Assembly: GCF_022682495.2 (NCBI RefSeq)
Contig: NC_071389.1
Span: 186,853,556 to 186,917,555 of the forward strand
Reading direction: 5' to 3'
Length of the DNA: 64,000 nucleotides
Origin: Desmodus rotundus
Taxonomy: Eukaryota > Chordata > Mammalia > Chiroptera > Phyllostomidae
This document shows, in pieces, positions 41,301 through 47,604 of this stretch; the stretch's first letter is position 1; each line of letters opens with the position of its first letter. The position numbers were made by a program, and so were the translations under genes. Below the pieces are notes generated by a model that was given only the letters and a program-made list of their open reading frames with translations, had not been told where the DNA came from and ran no database searches.

Positions 41301-44300
41301 ATCCTAGTGGATGTGCTGATTTTTCCAGGACAGCCTTCGCGGTCTTCACAAAGTCATTTCACAACTATCTTTCTCGACATAATTCAGATGCCCCTTGCAA
41401 ATAAATTTAAATTTCAGGTGCACTTAGCATTAACAGTAAAAAGTTTTTCCATACATTAAAGAAGGATAAAAATGTATTTATCATGGAAAGAAAAACACTG
41501 TCAAATTTTATTACTTCAAAATTTGTGTGTATAACTGTATGGCTAACAGCCAGGTATGCCAAGGCAGCGACCACTAAGCAATTTTTAAAAAAGGTTAGAA
41601 GCGTAATCATAGCTGACTTTGTAGTTTGGGTTACATCTATTTTTCTATCATCGACAAATCAGTCTTCTAAAAATGAAGTTTCTACCATCGAAACAGAGTA
41701 TTGTGCTACGGTAACAGTGTTGACAATTAGGTCCCGAAATTTGTTATCCAAAGTACATATGGAGTTATTGGGTGGTCGTGGGGTTAAGAAATCCCAGCAA
41801 CGGTATAGCCTGAGCTTTATGTATCACCAGTGAAACCCTTTTTCCTGGCAGCAACGCCTGCCAGTGAGCCAACTAAAAGGCCAGGGTGTGTGTGTGGTAT
41901 AGGCCGAGACAAATGCTATTTTCGGTGTAGGCAGTATTGTATAGGCAGGAAATTAACATTCTTTGGAAAACTTGATACAATACAAATGATTATACAAGGC
42001 TCCGGCATATTTGAGGTCGCGGCAAAGCCAGGTTGATGAAAAGGCTATTCTAAGGATTTGAAATGGGCAGGCCTTTCCACCACACCCACTTAAGGCCAAA
42101 TACAGAATTTTAGTTAGAGAAGACTGAGAAGATGACCTAGTCTACTTCTGTCCTTGAATGCTTGAATCTCTAGTACATCTGAAAAGAGAGTTTGCACAAC
42201 CCTTCTCTGAACAGTTTCAGTGAGAAGGAACTAGCTATTATTTGGGGGAGCTTATTAAATTTGGGGTAGATCTAATTATTGGAAGAGTTCTCTTTAATAT
42301 TAAACCAAAATCTTTTTTCATGTAAATTCTACTCATGACTCCAAATTCTGCCCTCTGGAAACAAACGGAGTAAGTCTAATTCAGCGATGGCAAATACCTG
42401 GCCATAGCTGATTCCCCTTCAGGGGTACAGACTCAGAGAAGGAGCTTTGGCATCAGTCTTAAAGGACTACAAGCAACAACTTCACTCAAATAGAACTGAC
42501 AACACAAAATACAGTTACCATTCTGAGTCTAATCCCTCTTTTATGTGACAGTTTTGAACATTTTAGTACCACTCTGAAATGTCTTCAAGTACATTATCTC
42601 CTTTGAGTCAGAATACACTGCTGAGAACGGAAGTAAACATTAAACATCACCGTCAATTAATAGAGAATATAGAGCTGTGCCGTCCAATATGGTAGCTACT
42701 AGTCACATGGGGCTTTTAAGTACTTGATATATGGCTAGTTCAAGCTGAGACGTGTATACTTTATAAAGTGCAAAATTCACACCGGATTTCAAACACTTAG
42801 TATAAAAGGACAAAAAATTTCTCATTAATAATTTTTATATTGGTTATACATAAAGTATTTTGGATATGCTAGGGAAAAAATAATTTCATCTGCTTTTCAC
42901 TTTTCCTAATGTGGTTACTACACCATTTAAGTTTATACTCGTGGCTCACACTGCATTTCTACTGGACAGCACTGAATCAGCTCCCTTTGGCAGTTTGATC
43001 ATTGCTCGGGTTCATGGCCAACAGCCAGGTGATTAAAAGCCGGAAGTCACAATATTTTAAGACTTCATATTCATCTTTATTAAATTTTAGCTTGTTCAAC
43101 TTGACCATTAATTCAATTTATTATACAATACTTGGAATCTGAGCGGAGCCTGACATATAATATGTGCACAAAAAGTATTTGTTAAATGAAGTCTGCCATC
43201 CAAAACATGAGGTATCCTCAGCTTCGTGTTCTGTATAAAATGAATGTGCTTGCCTAAGTCAAGCTTTCTCATCCAAGTCACAGCAGAGGCCTTAATGCAT
43301 TACTGATGGCCCTTTGGCTAGACTTGGAGACTTTCATTGCTCCTCCTCCCCTCTACACACAGGACTTTTATAGAAGTTTTCTTATTACATTGGTTTATGT
43401 TCAAACATCTCCTTGCGGGTAGGATCCTTGTTTTGTTAACATACGTATCCTCAGTTCCTGCACCAGATCTGCACTTCGCGAACATTTGACAAATACATGA
43501 CACTAATCAATACTACTATTACCCAGGTTAAATTCCCATCTTATTCAAAAGAACAATAATGAGTCTGCAAAATGCTTTGTTTAAGTTCAAATTCACTATA
43601 TCGACAGTGTTTTTCTACCAGTCTTAGACTAAGGACTGCCTTTCTGACAGGAATTTGGAAATTTTTCAATTCAATTTGCCTTTACTTACTTTTCTCTCAA
43701 GACAAGGAGGCATGAAATTGGGTGTTACAGACCTTGAAGGTTCTAATGTGAAAGATTAAGAACAAGGCTTAAACAGTGCTTGATTTGATTAAAATAAATA
43801 AATAGATAAATAAATAACTTCAAAGGAAGCAATAATTTATTCTGAGTCCCCAAAGGCAACTTTTTGGAACGCAATTCTGCGCAACTGTCTGAACAGCAGG
43901 ACAGGGAGAAAAGCCCAGGGGTTTAAAAGTGGGGTCTACATCTTGTTTCCACATTTACTCATCATACAAATCCCTGAACTCCTCTGCAGCAGACTGGAGA
44001 CTCTCTGAGGACAGAAAAGTTGTTTAACCATGTTTCCAGTACTTGGCACAGAGTATAATTTGTGTTCACTACTTGCCAAATTAATAAAAATCCAATTCTT
44101 TCCTCAGGTAATTTGGGGTAAGACCTACACTGCCAACCTCACAGGTCTGAGGCTAAACAGGGACAATGCATGTGACCACACACTGCAGCGGGCCAATACA
44201 AATGTCTTTGCTGTTTCTTTTTTCCCATTTTATCAAAGTTAGTTTCAACTATAGGGGCTGATTTACTCTCCTGTAAATTAGTAGTTTGCATTAGAAAAAT

Positions 44301-45830
44301 GGTTTTGCCTCAGTCTTTGCCAAGAGTACATTATATGATTTCTCTTAATCATGTGACTTTTTATGACTCTAAGCCGGCAGTCCAGCTGAAGCCAGCCCGA
44401 GGGTCACATTTAACCTAAAAGCTAGAAATTCCTACACCAATCCTGAAAGAAAATGGGGAATAATGTAAGAGTTCTTACATTCTGTTCAGAAACTAACAAA
44501 TTGAAGCCTTTAATTCATATTTCCCCTTAGGATAAATATGCATGCAGTATATATTTTTTATCAATTTATACATTTATTGCACTGTAAAGTGCTAAATTAC
44601 ATTTATGACGTCAAAACACTGTAAGATACTAAACTGCCTCCTGAGTAAAAAAAAAAAAAAAGAAAATACTATTTATAATGTGCATGCATAATAAAGCTAT
44701 TTTAAACCTTTGAAAACTAACCACTGTCAAATTACTTCATTGATTAACCTTGATTTGAGAAATACTGTTCTAGGAATAATAGTTTGGTAAACAAAAGATT
44801 AACTAGAGATTCCTGACAGTTGAACCCTCATTGTTCAAACTTTCTCTTTCATGTAGAACTAGCTTTCTTGTGAGAAAACCTGGCATGTGCTCACCACAAA
44901 GCACTTTTAAATTTGGTCATTAAATACGGGGCTGTGCCTGAATGTCACCACTGACCAAATCAATGGCAGCTAAAACATGTGAGGTATTAAATGTGCCAGA
45001 TGTCTTCTAGGAACTTTATGTGTACTAACTCATTACTCTCAGAAAATCCCATTAATTATATGTAAACTGACTGTTCAACTAATATGACCCTTAACAGTTA
45101 AGGAGTAGTTACATTTATACAGTCCTAAAATTATCTCAGCCCTTTGAAGGCAACCTCCAGGCTGATGTGGCCCCCAGTGAAAATGAGTTCGAAGCCCCTG
45201 CTCTAGATGTATGTTTTAGATGAGTAAAAAGTATGAAAGCGTATTTATTGGAGAGCAGAAAATCATGACAGCTATAAAATCTTCTGGAGGGTCATTTTTT
45301 TAGGCTCTCAACATTAGTTTGATTCCTGTCTGAAAGTGGAAGGTAGAAAAATTGCATTAATTAGGTCTCATTTCATTATTTTCCCTGTACAAATTGATGG
45401 TCAGTAAATCATAATCTTTGATTATGAACATATTCCATTTCTAATCACAAGGCAAAAGGGAAGTCTTATATTCTCCTTTTTCACCATTTAATTTTTCCAC
45501 AAATCCCAGACATACATTGCTGGGAAGGTCTCTTTGTAGCTTTTCACATCATTTTTTTCAAAAATTCAAACTCAGTATACTTTCAAAGTTTAGCAAAAGT
45601 TTACCAAAGTTTGCATAAGCTTTCTCACCAGTGAAATACCTTCACTGTCATTCACTGCAGTTTCGTACACTAACCTGGAAAGTACACATCCCAATGACCA
45701 CGTAATTATTGCCACCGTATGCAATTAGGTTTCCAGAATCCCCACTGTCAAAGGGATTAAATTCTACCACATGCACATAATCTTCACAATCCACAGTGTA
45801 GGCTGCATTTCTTGTGGCATCTTGCTTCAT
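5227..45830 (-). CDS. NUP37: NUP37, nucleoporin Nup37 (complete CDS, nine coding exons)
   Basis: Coding exons, in transcript order: 45830-45675, 36932-36808, 31986-31914, 29457-29363, 13095-13005, 8309-8128, 7424-7374, 5970-5877, 5340-5227. All introns are GT-AG, all phases join, and the sum is 981 nt, i.e. 326 codons plus TGA, matching the length I recall for human NUP37. Nup37 is a WD40 beta-propeller that binds Nup160 in the Y-shaped (Nup107-160) scaffold of the nuclear pore and goes to kinetochores in mitosis (established knowledge). Visible WD-type features include GHTDF near residue 122, [11 protein letters not shown] near 143-152, NGTIRFYD near 187-194 and NDWLIWD near 230-236. The start ATG (MKQDATRN) has A at -3. 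By recall it differs from human at about 25 of 326 positions, with no internal stop or frameshift, so it is an intact, constrained gene. The identification is very secure; exon edges were read directly from the sequence. Confidence 0.97.
5341..5876 (-). other. NUP37: NUP37 intron 9
   Basis: A short 536-bp intron with no recognised transposon. A run of ATGCAT/ATGCAA hexamers lies at about 5485-5530. Confidence 0.8.
5877..5970 (-). CDS. NUP37: NUP37 exon 9 (residues 258-289)
   Basis: A 94-nt exon encoding (R)[17 protein letters not shown]...HHLGHPQ, acceptor TTCCTTAG and donor [14 protein letters not shown] corresponds to a blade turn of the C-terminal propeller. Confidence 0.95.
5971..7373 (-). 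other. NUP37: NUP37 intron 8
   Basis: Holds a TIR MITE (6729-6953) and an L2/MIR-like ancient repeat near 6130-6240. Otherwise AT-rich unique sequence. Confidence 0.7.
6729..6953. mobile_element. TIR-bearing MITE (GGACTATAAGATGCACC type)
   Basis: The ends are imperfect inverted repeats of about 28 bp: GTATTTTTTGGACTATAAG at the left and CTTATAGTCTGAAAAATATG at the right, each bordered by TA. Inside, the 'ACTATAAGATGCACC' word recurs near 6868, and there are C10 and G8 homopolymers. Family not assigned with certainty; the motif type is widespread in vertebrate genomes. Confidence 0.7.
7374..7424 (-). CDS. NUP37: NUP37 exon 8 (residues 241-257, 51-nt microexon-like)
   Basis: Fifty-one nucleotides encoding (S)[16 protein letters not shown] plus AG of Arg258, between acceptor CTTCTAG and donor GTAAAG. 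It is too short to stand out as an open frame and was found by matching the recalled human segment PQNKRPVHMDRACLF. Phases fit exons 7 and 9 exactly. Confidence 0.94.
7425..8127 (-). other. NUP37: NUP37 intron 7
   Basis: A 703-bp intron, about 30% of it a hAT-like MITE (7821-8034). Confidence 0.8.
7821..8034. mobile_element. hAT-like MITE, copy 2
   Basis: Starts CAGGGGTGTCAAACTCATTT and ends TTTGGCACCTGTG. It is flanked by perfect 8-bp target-site duplications CTCTACAG (7813-7820 and 8035-8042), diagnostic of the hAT superfamily. The left 90 bp match copy 1 closely, while the right part carries a GGCCAGATTTGGCCCC segment absent from copy 1. Confidence 0.9.
8128..8309 (-). CDS. NUP37: NUP37 exon 7 (residues 181-240)
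   Basis: The largest coding exon, 182 nt: [19 protein letters not shown]...[13 protein letters not shown] plus AG of Ser241. It contains two WD-like strands (TIRFYD, WLIWD). Acceptor TTTTACAG, donor GTACCT. The open frame continues past both edges, but those extensions are intronic. Confidence 0.96.
9110..9300 (+). repeat. MIR-type SINE fragment
   Basis: Has the MIR core wording: GACTTGGCCAAGTTAC, TCTAAAATGAGTATG, ATGGTTCAATGAG and AAAGCACCCAGCATAATGC. Heavily diverged, as expected of an ancient mammalian SINE. Confidence 0.75.
9745..9930 (+). repeat. MIR-type SINE fragment
   Basis: Recognised by TTTTCTTATCTACAGAATGG, the TGATTACACGAGAGAA-like decay of the 3' core, and TAAAGTACACGGCACAG. 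Confidence 0.6.
10385..10625 (-). repeat. MIR-type SINE, nearly full length
   Basis: Contains the familiar antisense order: TTAAGTGCTTAGTGTGTG, TTCATCTTCACAAGC, ACTTGCCAGAGATCACACAG, CTAGTAAGTGGTGAACTGGG, and AGAGTCCACACTCTTAACCA. Confidence 0.8.
10997..11124. mobile_element. Mariner-like MITE, copy 1
   Basis: Both ends carry the inverted word GGCAAAAGTAGGTTTACAG / CTGTAAACCTACTTTGCCC, bordered by TA. The interior is an AT-rich ATTATTTATTAATTATTG core. At 128 bp it is a hairpin-forming non-autonomous element. A second copy lies at 32929-33060. Confidence 0.8.
12125..12370 (+). repeat. MIR-type SINE
   Basis: Contains GCTTGGGTTCAAATGCCAAT, TAGCTGTGTGACCTTGG, CCTTATCTGTAATATGAGG and ATGAGGATTAAATGAG in canonical MIR order. 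One of the best preserved MIR copies in the window. Confidence 0.88.
13005..13095 (-). CDS. NUP37: NUP37 exon 6 (residues 150-180)
   Basis: A 91-nt exon that completes Arg150 and encodes [15 protein letters not shown]...HPEETFK, closing the WD repeat begun in exon 5. Acceptor TTTCTTAG, donor GTTGTT. It is separated from exon 5 by the largest intron of the gene, about 16.3 kb. Confidence 0.95.
13338..13581 (-). mobile_element. VES-like SINE
   Basis: Minus-oriented SINE with GA-rich body and tRNA-like head ending CCCAGCCTGGGCT. It is flanked by perfect 10-bp duplications TAATTAATTT at 13328-13337 and 13582-13591. Confidence 0.87.
14310..14933 (+). mobile_element. Internally deleted, decayed mariner transposon
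   Basis: Terminal inverted repeats read CAATGTCTGTCTGG at the left and CCAGACAGACCTTG at the right, each bordered by TA. At 624 bp it is about half the size of a full mariner. The frame from 14630 encodes a transposase remnant ([12 protein letters not shown]...[12 protein letters not shown]), stopped by TGA at 14732-14734 straight after the third catalytic Asp. The right third also holds GTGTACAATGTTTCTTG and an AATAAATGTCTC tail. Non-functional. Confidence 0.9.
16140..16640 (-). mobile_element. Old L1-type fragment, antisense
   Basis: The order TTGAGCAACATTTAAGTTG, TTTTTGGTCATTACC, GCTGCTATGAACCTTC, TGGAATTGCTGGATGG is the antisense of the L1 3'-ORF2 region. It has diverged considerably. 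The first 240 bp keep an unusual number of CpGs. Confidence 0.7.
17147..17407 (-). mobile_element. VES-like SINE with expanded GA body
   Basis: Minus-oriented; head complement ends GAGCTACCTGGCCAGGGCT. Perfect 10-bp duplications AGCTGTTTAA lie at 17137-17146 and 17408-17417. The purine body (17188-17262) is longer than in the other copies. Confidence 0.9.
19900..20200 (-). repeat. L1 3'UTR-like fragment, antisense
   Basis: Contains TTTACAATCAAAATTATT, TATAACAGTGGTTAGACAAT, TTGTGCTGTACTTTACATCC and CCTCCCAACCCCTCCC, typical of an antisense mammalian L1 3'UTR. Confidence 0.65.
22780..22915 (+). repeat. MIR-type fragment
   Basis: Recognised by AGAACCAGACTGCCCGGG, CACCTGTAAAAAGGGGATAG and TCTGAGGATTAAATTAA. 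Confidence 0.65.
22925..23040 (+). repeat. MER5/MER20-like hAT fragment
   Basis: ATGGTTCTCAGCAGG followed by CAGGAGGCATTTTCGATTG and GGGGTACTACAGGG resembles the Charlie-type MER5/MER20 group. Subfamily not assigned. Confidence 0.5.
24000..24235 (+). repeat. MIR-type SINE
   Basis: Contains GCAGCTATGTCATTTTCCG, CTTAGCCTCTCTATACC, TCTGTAAAATAAGGATA and TTAGAGTGGTGAGCATATAG. Confidence 0.8.
24880..26995 (-). mobile_element. Long antisense L1 (3'UTR plus ORF2 part)
   Basis: Over 2 kb reads as antisense LINE-1: TTACAATCCCACCAGCC, GCCGACACTTGCTAATTTG, TGGATATGAGACCCTTAATTG, TCTTTAAATGTTTGATAGA, TTCACCAGCGAAGCATC and TAGGTCTAGTTGGCTTATG occur in canonical order. Open frames are broken; the longest plus-strand frame (26145-26528) is antisense noise. 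An ancient L1M-type copy, 5'-truncated. Confidence 0.88.
27500..27790 (+). repeat. Old interspersed repeat, MLT1-like
   Basis: Wording such as CTTAATAGCTTACAAAAATA, TTGCTCATGGGTCTGTGGG and TAAATAAGTCACATGG resembles the internal part of MLT1/MaLR LTRs. Diverged. Confidence 0.45.
29363..29457 (-). CDS. NUP37: NUP37 exon 5 (residues 119-149)
   Basis: A 95-nt exon encoding [16 protein letters not shown]...SVSDDHTC plus two bases of Arg150. It contains the most canonical WD-repeat motif of the protein: GH dipeptide, then SVSDD..C as the D-strand turn. Acceptor ATGTCAG, donor GTATGT. Confidence 0.95.
30655..30990 (-). repeat. Ancient L1 3'UTR, antisense
   Basis: Starts TTTTTTCCAGCTTTAATTAA and continues through AAATGGTTATCACCATATGG, ACTTTCAGGTGTATAATGC, GTTTGTACCCTTTGACCAA and TGATAACCACCACTCTATTC, the classical L1M antisense order. 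Confidence 0.8.
31003..31276. mobile_element. Tigger/pogo-like DNA transposon remnant
   Basis: Terminal inverted repeats CAGCTGACCCTTGAACAA and TTGTTCAAAGGTCAAC are bordered by TA. The interior includes GCAGTTGGCCCTCCACAT. About 275 bp, non-autonomous. Confidence 0.8.
31340..31560 (-). repeat. MIR-type SINE
   Basis: Contains TTTATCCATTTCACAGATAA, AGGAAATGAGCACAAGGAG and AGCTGGGTTTGAACCCAGG, the tRNA-like B-box region of MIR. Confidence 0.88.
31914..31986 (-). CDS. NUP37: NUP37 exon 4 (residues 94-118)
   Basis: A 73-nt exon encoding [14 protein letters not shown]...TEYK. The acceptor is TGCTTCCAG and the donor GTATGC. It completes split codon 94 and ends in phase 0. It is one of the smallest exons of the gene and supplies a WD strand (DMKIRLF). 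Confidence 0.95.
32929..33060. mobile_element. Mariner-like MITE, copy 2
   Basis: Same family as 10997-11124: left end GCAGGGTGGGGTGAAAGTAG, right end CTGTAAACCTACTTTTGTCC, TA-bordered, with a shared TATTATTTATTAATCATTG core. Confidence 0.8.
33310..33950 (+). mobile_element. Bat L1 3' end, sense on plus strand
   Basis: Carries the end of ORF2 and the 3'UTR: GTTGGTGGGAATGCAGTC, TTTGACCCAGTGATCCCATT, ATTGCAGCATTATTTACAAT, TGGATGGACCTGGAGAATAT, AATAAGCCAGTCAGAGAAAG, then a G-rich 3'UTR and an AATAATAAAAAAC tail. 5'-truncated, and relatively young because the wording is well kept. Confidence 0.9.
35045..35145 (+). repeat. Isolated 101-bp L1 patch
   Basis: Differs at only three positions from 33500-33600 of the nearby L1, but has neither the L1 5' continuation nor a 3'UTR or A-tail on either side. 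Confidence 0.85.
35255..35975 (+). mobile_element. Older L1 3' region
   Basis: Recognised by GTTGGTGGGAATATAAAATG, GAATGGATGTAAATTGCCGG, CATGGATGAATCTCAAAAAC, TGATTCAATTTATATAAAG and GAAACTGTACCCGTAAGAG. More diverged than 33310-33950, so an older subfamily. Confidence 0.8.
36086..36268 (-). mobile_element. VES-like SINE, head-truncated
   Basis: Minus-oriented, with tail and GA body but no final tRNA-like head. It is bounded by near-identical 11-bp duplications GTTAGTGTTTT (36075-36085) and GTTGGTGTTTT (36269-36279), so the truncation happened at insertion. Confidence 0.85.
36808..36932 (-). CDS. NUP37: NUP37 exon 3 (residues 53-93, phase 0 to 2)
   Basis: This 125-nt exon begins EEEADIEG after a TTCTCAG acceptor and ends SLPPVI plus two bases before the donor GTAAGT. 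It carries the first-blade strand [13 protein letters not shown]. Codon 94 (Arg here, Lys in recalled human) is split with exon 4. Confidence 0.95.
37340..37660 (+). repeat. Ancient interspersed repeat with vertebrate-wide wording
   Basis: Contains CACCCTGGACAGGACACC, GGGATGTGGGAGGAAACTGG, TGCAGACTACACACAGAATC and AAGGTCCTGCTGTATATTC. I recognise this word order from mammalian repeats but cannot name the family. It produces a spurious 118-aa frame. Confidence 0.6.
39262..39415 (+). repeat. Homopurine GA/GGA-rich tract
   Basis: About 150 bp of nearly uninterrupted A/G, with GGAGGGG- and GAGGGAGGGGG-type runs. Low complexity; open frames here are artefacts of composition. Confidence 0.9.
39650..39840 (+). 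repeat. hAT-Charlie-like fragment
   Basis: GGCAAACTATGGGTCACAGG, CCAAATCTGGCC and TTTATTATCTGGTCCTTTAC are the two ends of a common Charlie-type MER element. Confidence 0.65.
39871..40006 (-). mobile_element. VES-like SINE, head portion only
   Basis: Minus-oriented tRNA-like half with GGGAATCGAACTGGC and GGGCCACACCAGCCAGGAC; the GA body and A-tail are missing. It directly adjoins the Charlie-like fragment. Confidence 0.85.
40835..40920 (-). repeat. L1 3'UTR scrap, antisense
   Basis: TTGAATGTATTGGGGTGACA and AGGTTTCAGGTGCACAATTC mark the antisense 3' terminus of a mammalian L1. Confidence 0.75.
41280..42040 (+). other. Unassigned CpG-rich segment
   Basis: About 20 CpG dinucleotides by eye in 760 bp, well above the flanks. 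Two partly overlapping plus-strand frames (41483-41833 and 41830-42036) are open but resemble nothing I know. No TIRs, A-tail or splice pattern was recognised. Confidence 0.4.
42675..42974. mobile_element. TIR DNA transposon fossil (TGCTGTCCA type)
   Basis: Ends CTGTGCCGTCCAATATGG and TACTGGACAGCACTG are inverted repeats. Interior words such as TAGTCACATGG and CACACCGGATTTC match a common ancient mammalian hAT-type MITE. Duplications are decayed. Confidence 0.75.
43370..43500 (+). repeat. L2 3'-end-like fragment
   Basis: GTAGGATCCTTGTTTTGTTA, CGTATCCTCAGTTCCTG and ACATTTGACAAATACATGA follow the L2 3'UTR order. Confidence 0.55.
43955..44065 (+). repeat. L2-like fragment
   Basis: CAGACTGGAGACTCTCTGAG, ACCATGTTTCCAGTACTTGG and CACAGAGTATAATTTGTG resemble the L2 3' end. 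Confidence 0.5.
45094..45200. mobile_element. hAT-like MITE, copy 3 (one end only)
   Basis: Shares AAGGAGTAGTTACATTTATA and AGTGAAAATGAGTTCGAAGC with copies 1 and 2 and ends CCCCTG at 45200. The other terminus is lost. Confidence 0.78.
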
Positions 45831-45844
45831 CTTGTATGTCAAAG
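45675..45844 (-). CDS. NUP37: NUP37 exon 2 (first coding exon, residues 1-52)
   Basis: Translation starts at the ATG at 45830-45828 and runs 52 codons to CTFQ, ending at 45675 before a GTTAGT donor. The 5' edge is uncertain: the best acceptor AG is at 45846-45845 after a T-rich tract, giving 14 nt of 5'UTR in this exon. A second AG directly abuts the ATG. An in-frame TTG just upstream is not needed. Confidence 0.93.
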
Positions 45845-46992
45845 CTTGAGCAGTTGTAAAAAATAGCCTTCACCTGGACAAGGTCACAAAACTGTGAATT
45901 ACAGCACAGACACAGAGAGAGAAATGGTCAAAATGTTTCTCACTTGCAGCAAACGATCAAAGTAAAAACACGGTATTGCAAACGCCACAAACGGCTCAAC
46001 AAATTAAAGCATTTGATTAAACTCTTTGTGAATGATACCTGCAGCATACATCATCATAAATATTGACACTTAACATACAGAGCACTTCTTGCAGGTGCCA
46101 ATGTTAAGCATTTTACTGATCTTATCACATCAAATTTTTGCATAAACCTAAGAGGGAGGTGCTACCCATGGTTCCCATTTTTACTGATGAGGAAATCAAG
46201 ACTTTTGGATGTTAATTAGCTTGCCAAGGTCGTAAGACGAGCCAGAATTTGAGAACATTACTATGTGTTGGACACCAGTGCCAGAGAAAAACACAGCTCT
46301 TGGCCTTGAAGGAGCTCACAGTCCAAGGGTACTTGTGGTTCAGTGTGAAAAGTGCTATAGATAAGCAGACACAGAATACAGGATCTGGAAGAAGTGCCAA
46401 AATATGTGATATAAAATAATACTCATAAAACCAGGCACAAAACTTCAACTAACCCGTCGTGGTCTGGTGTGCACTCTGAAAGTGGCATTCCCAGATGAGA
46501 CTTAGGGATTCTAGAGGTCTCTCTCTCTCTTTTTTTAAGTGGACGCAGGAGTTGTTCTGAAAACAGTTAGGCTCGGTAACAAACACATCAAGCACCCGAT
46601 GAGGATTTACCGAGAATCAGATGACTCCCACCCGCTAATAAACTAGTAACCTTACAAGTGGGCATCCGGGACTGGACATTTATCTTAAGGTGACCCTCAG
46701 TTGAGATGCCCTCAGTGTGGGAAGTGCAAAAAATTCGCGGTTAGGACACTCCTTCCCCTAGGGCTCATTCAAGTAGTGCTCGGTCTCACTACATTATCCG
46801 GGTCTCCCAGTACACGGCGGGCTGGAAGGGTACGGGAGGGAGGGAATAACAGAAGTTCCTGATAAGAGACCCAACGCCTCTCCCTGTCTCAGGCAGGTCC
46901 GGGGAGACCCCGCTACCACCTCCCCGAGCCCGAGGTCCGGGGCAAGTGGGGTGAAGAGCTGCCAGTGGAGAGCTGGGCTCCCTGATACGCAC
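45845..46992 (-). other. NUP37: NUP37 intron 1
   Basis: Contains a MIR-like segment (46090-46260), an L2-like tail (46260-46400) and a CT microsatellite at 46517-46530. Becomes GC-richer toward the promoter. Confidence 0.6.
46090..46400 (+). repeat. MIR followed by L2-like fragment
   Basis: MIR wording (TTTTTACTGATGAGGAAATC, TTAGCTTGCCAAGG) runs into L2-like wording (CTTGAAGGAGCTCACAGTCC, GCTATAGATAAGCAGACACA). Boundary near 46255. Confidence 0.65.
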
Positions 46993-47080
46993 CGGACGGC
47001 GCCGGGATTCTGCCAAAGAGGAAGGGACCTCAGCTGGGGCCTAGGGCGACTCGCTTCGATTCTGCTTCCGGGACAGAGGG
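46993..47080 (-). other. NUP37: Probable NUP37 non-coding exon 1
   Basis: Read on the minus strand, a GC-rich stretch ends in CCGTCCG followed by a GTGCGT donor-like sequence at 46992-46987. It lies inside the bidirectional promoter, and no coding frame is required because the ATG is in exon 2. The exact 5' end cannot be read; I place it roughly between 47050 and 47080. A different donor in this region remains possible. Confidence 0.5.
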
Positions 47081-47134
47081 CAGGAGCTGCGATTGGCTCT
47101 CAGGCCCTCCCGCGAGATTTAAAATGTAACCCGC

Positions 47135-47233
47135 GACGACTCAAACAGCAGAGAGATTGCAGCAGGGAAGTACCTCTCTTCCGTTGGGTCTGCATCTGCC
47201 GGTTCACCCCACCACCCCAGTCTCCCGAGACAG
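47135..47233 (+). other. PARPBP: PARPBP non-coding exon 1
   Basis: The stretch ends in CGAGACAG followed by the strong donor GTGAGT (47234-47239). It contains no usable start codon in the recalled protein frame; translation begins in exon 2. The 5' end is inferred from the promoter elements and is uncertain by tens of bases. Confidence 0.65.
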
Positions 47234-47604
47234 GTGAGTCTTGCCTCTTCCTCACCCGCCTGGTAAGTGGTGATTCAGGCCGCGGGATTTTCGATGACAG
47301 AAAAGTGCCTTGGGACAGTTTAAGGTATTTGTGCGGTGGCCTTGCCCTGGAGCCAGGTTGGGTTCGGGTGTGTTCAGCAGAGTTGACTGTATCCAGTAAT
47401 GGGTGGAGTTGGGAGGCTGAAGTCCATTGAGGACTACTTAGGTTCCTTAGACGAGAAACCAGGGTTCTAGTCCCAAAACCTGCGCAGATACCAGTTCTGC
47501 TACTTTCGCCCTCTCTCTATTACATCCTTCTAAGGATATTTTGGACCTGCATTCTGACAATGATAGCAGCAACGACTGCCAACATTTTTTTTTTTTTTAA
47601 ATTG

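Larger units (their letters stand above)
36933..45674 (-). other. NUP37: NUP37 intron 2
   Basis: Holds an old repeat (37340-37660), a homopurine tract (39262-39415), a hAT-Charlie-like element with a SINE next to it (39650-40006), an L1 3'UTR scrap (40835-40920), a CpG-rich orphan segment (41280-42040), a TIR element (42675-42974), L2 pieces (43370, 43960) and a hAT MITE fragment (45094). Confidence 0.7.
46985..47235. promoter_or_regulatory. Bidirectional NUP37/PARPBP promoter
   Basis: This short, CpG-containing interval lies between the two head-to-head genes. Visible sites are an ETS-type CCGGAAGC on the minus strand (47071-47064), an inverted CCAAT box ATTGG (47092-47096), and TCCCGCGAGA (47108-47117), one base off the palindrome TCTCGCGAGA typical of bidirectional promoters. 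TTTAAA (47118-47123) sits 4 nt after CCCGC and resembles a CDE/CHR pair. There is no convincing TATA box. Paired TSSs are inferred at about 47.05-47.08 kb (minus) and 47.13-47.16 kb (plus). Confidence 0.75.

Noticed and set aside
41483..42036. Possible two-gene or frameshifted coding pair
   Set aside because: Kept only as a CpG-rich orphan segment: no domain, no codon bias evidence, and no start context or splice sites supporting a gene.
46951..47430. 159-codon plus-strand open frame across the promoter
   Set aside because: It spans promoter, PARPBP exon 1, the strong donor at 47234 and intron 1. GC-rich sequence lowers stop frequency; no recognisable protein.
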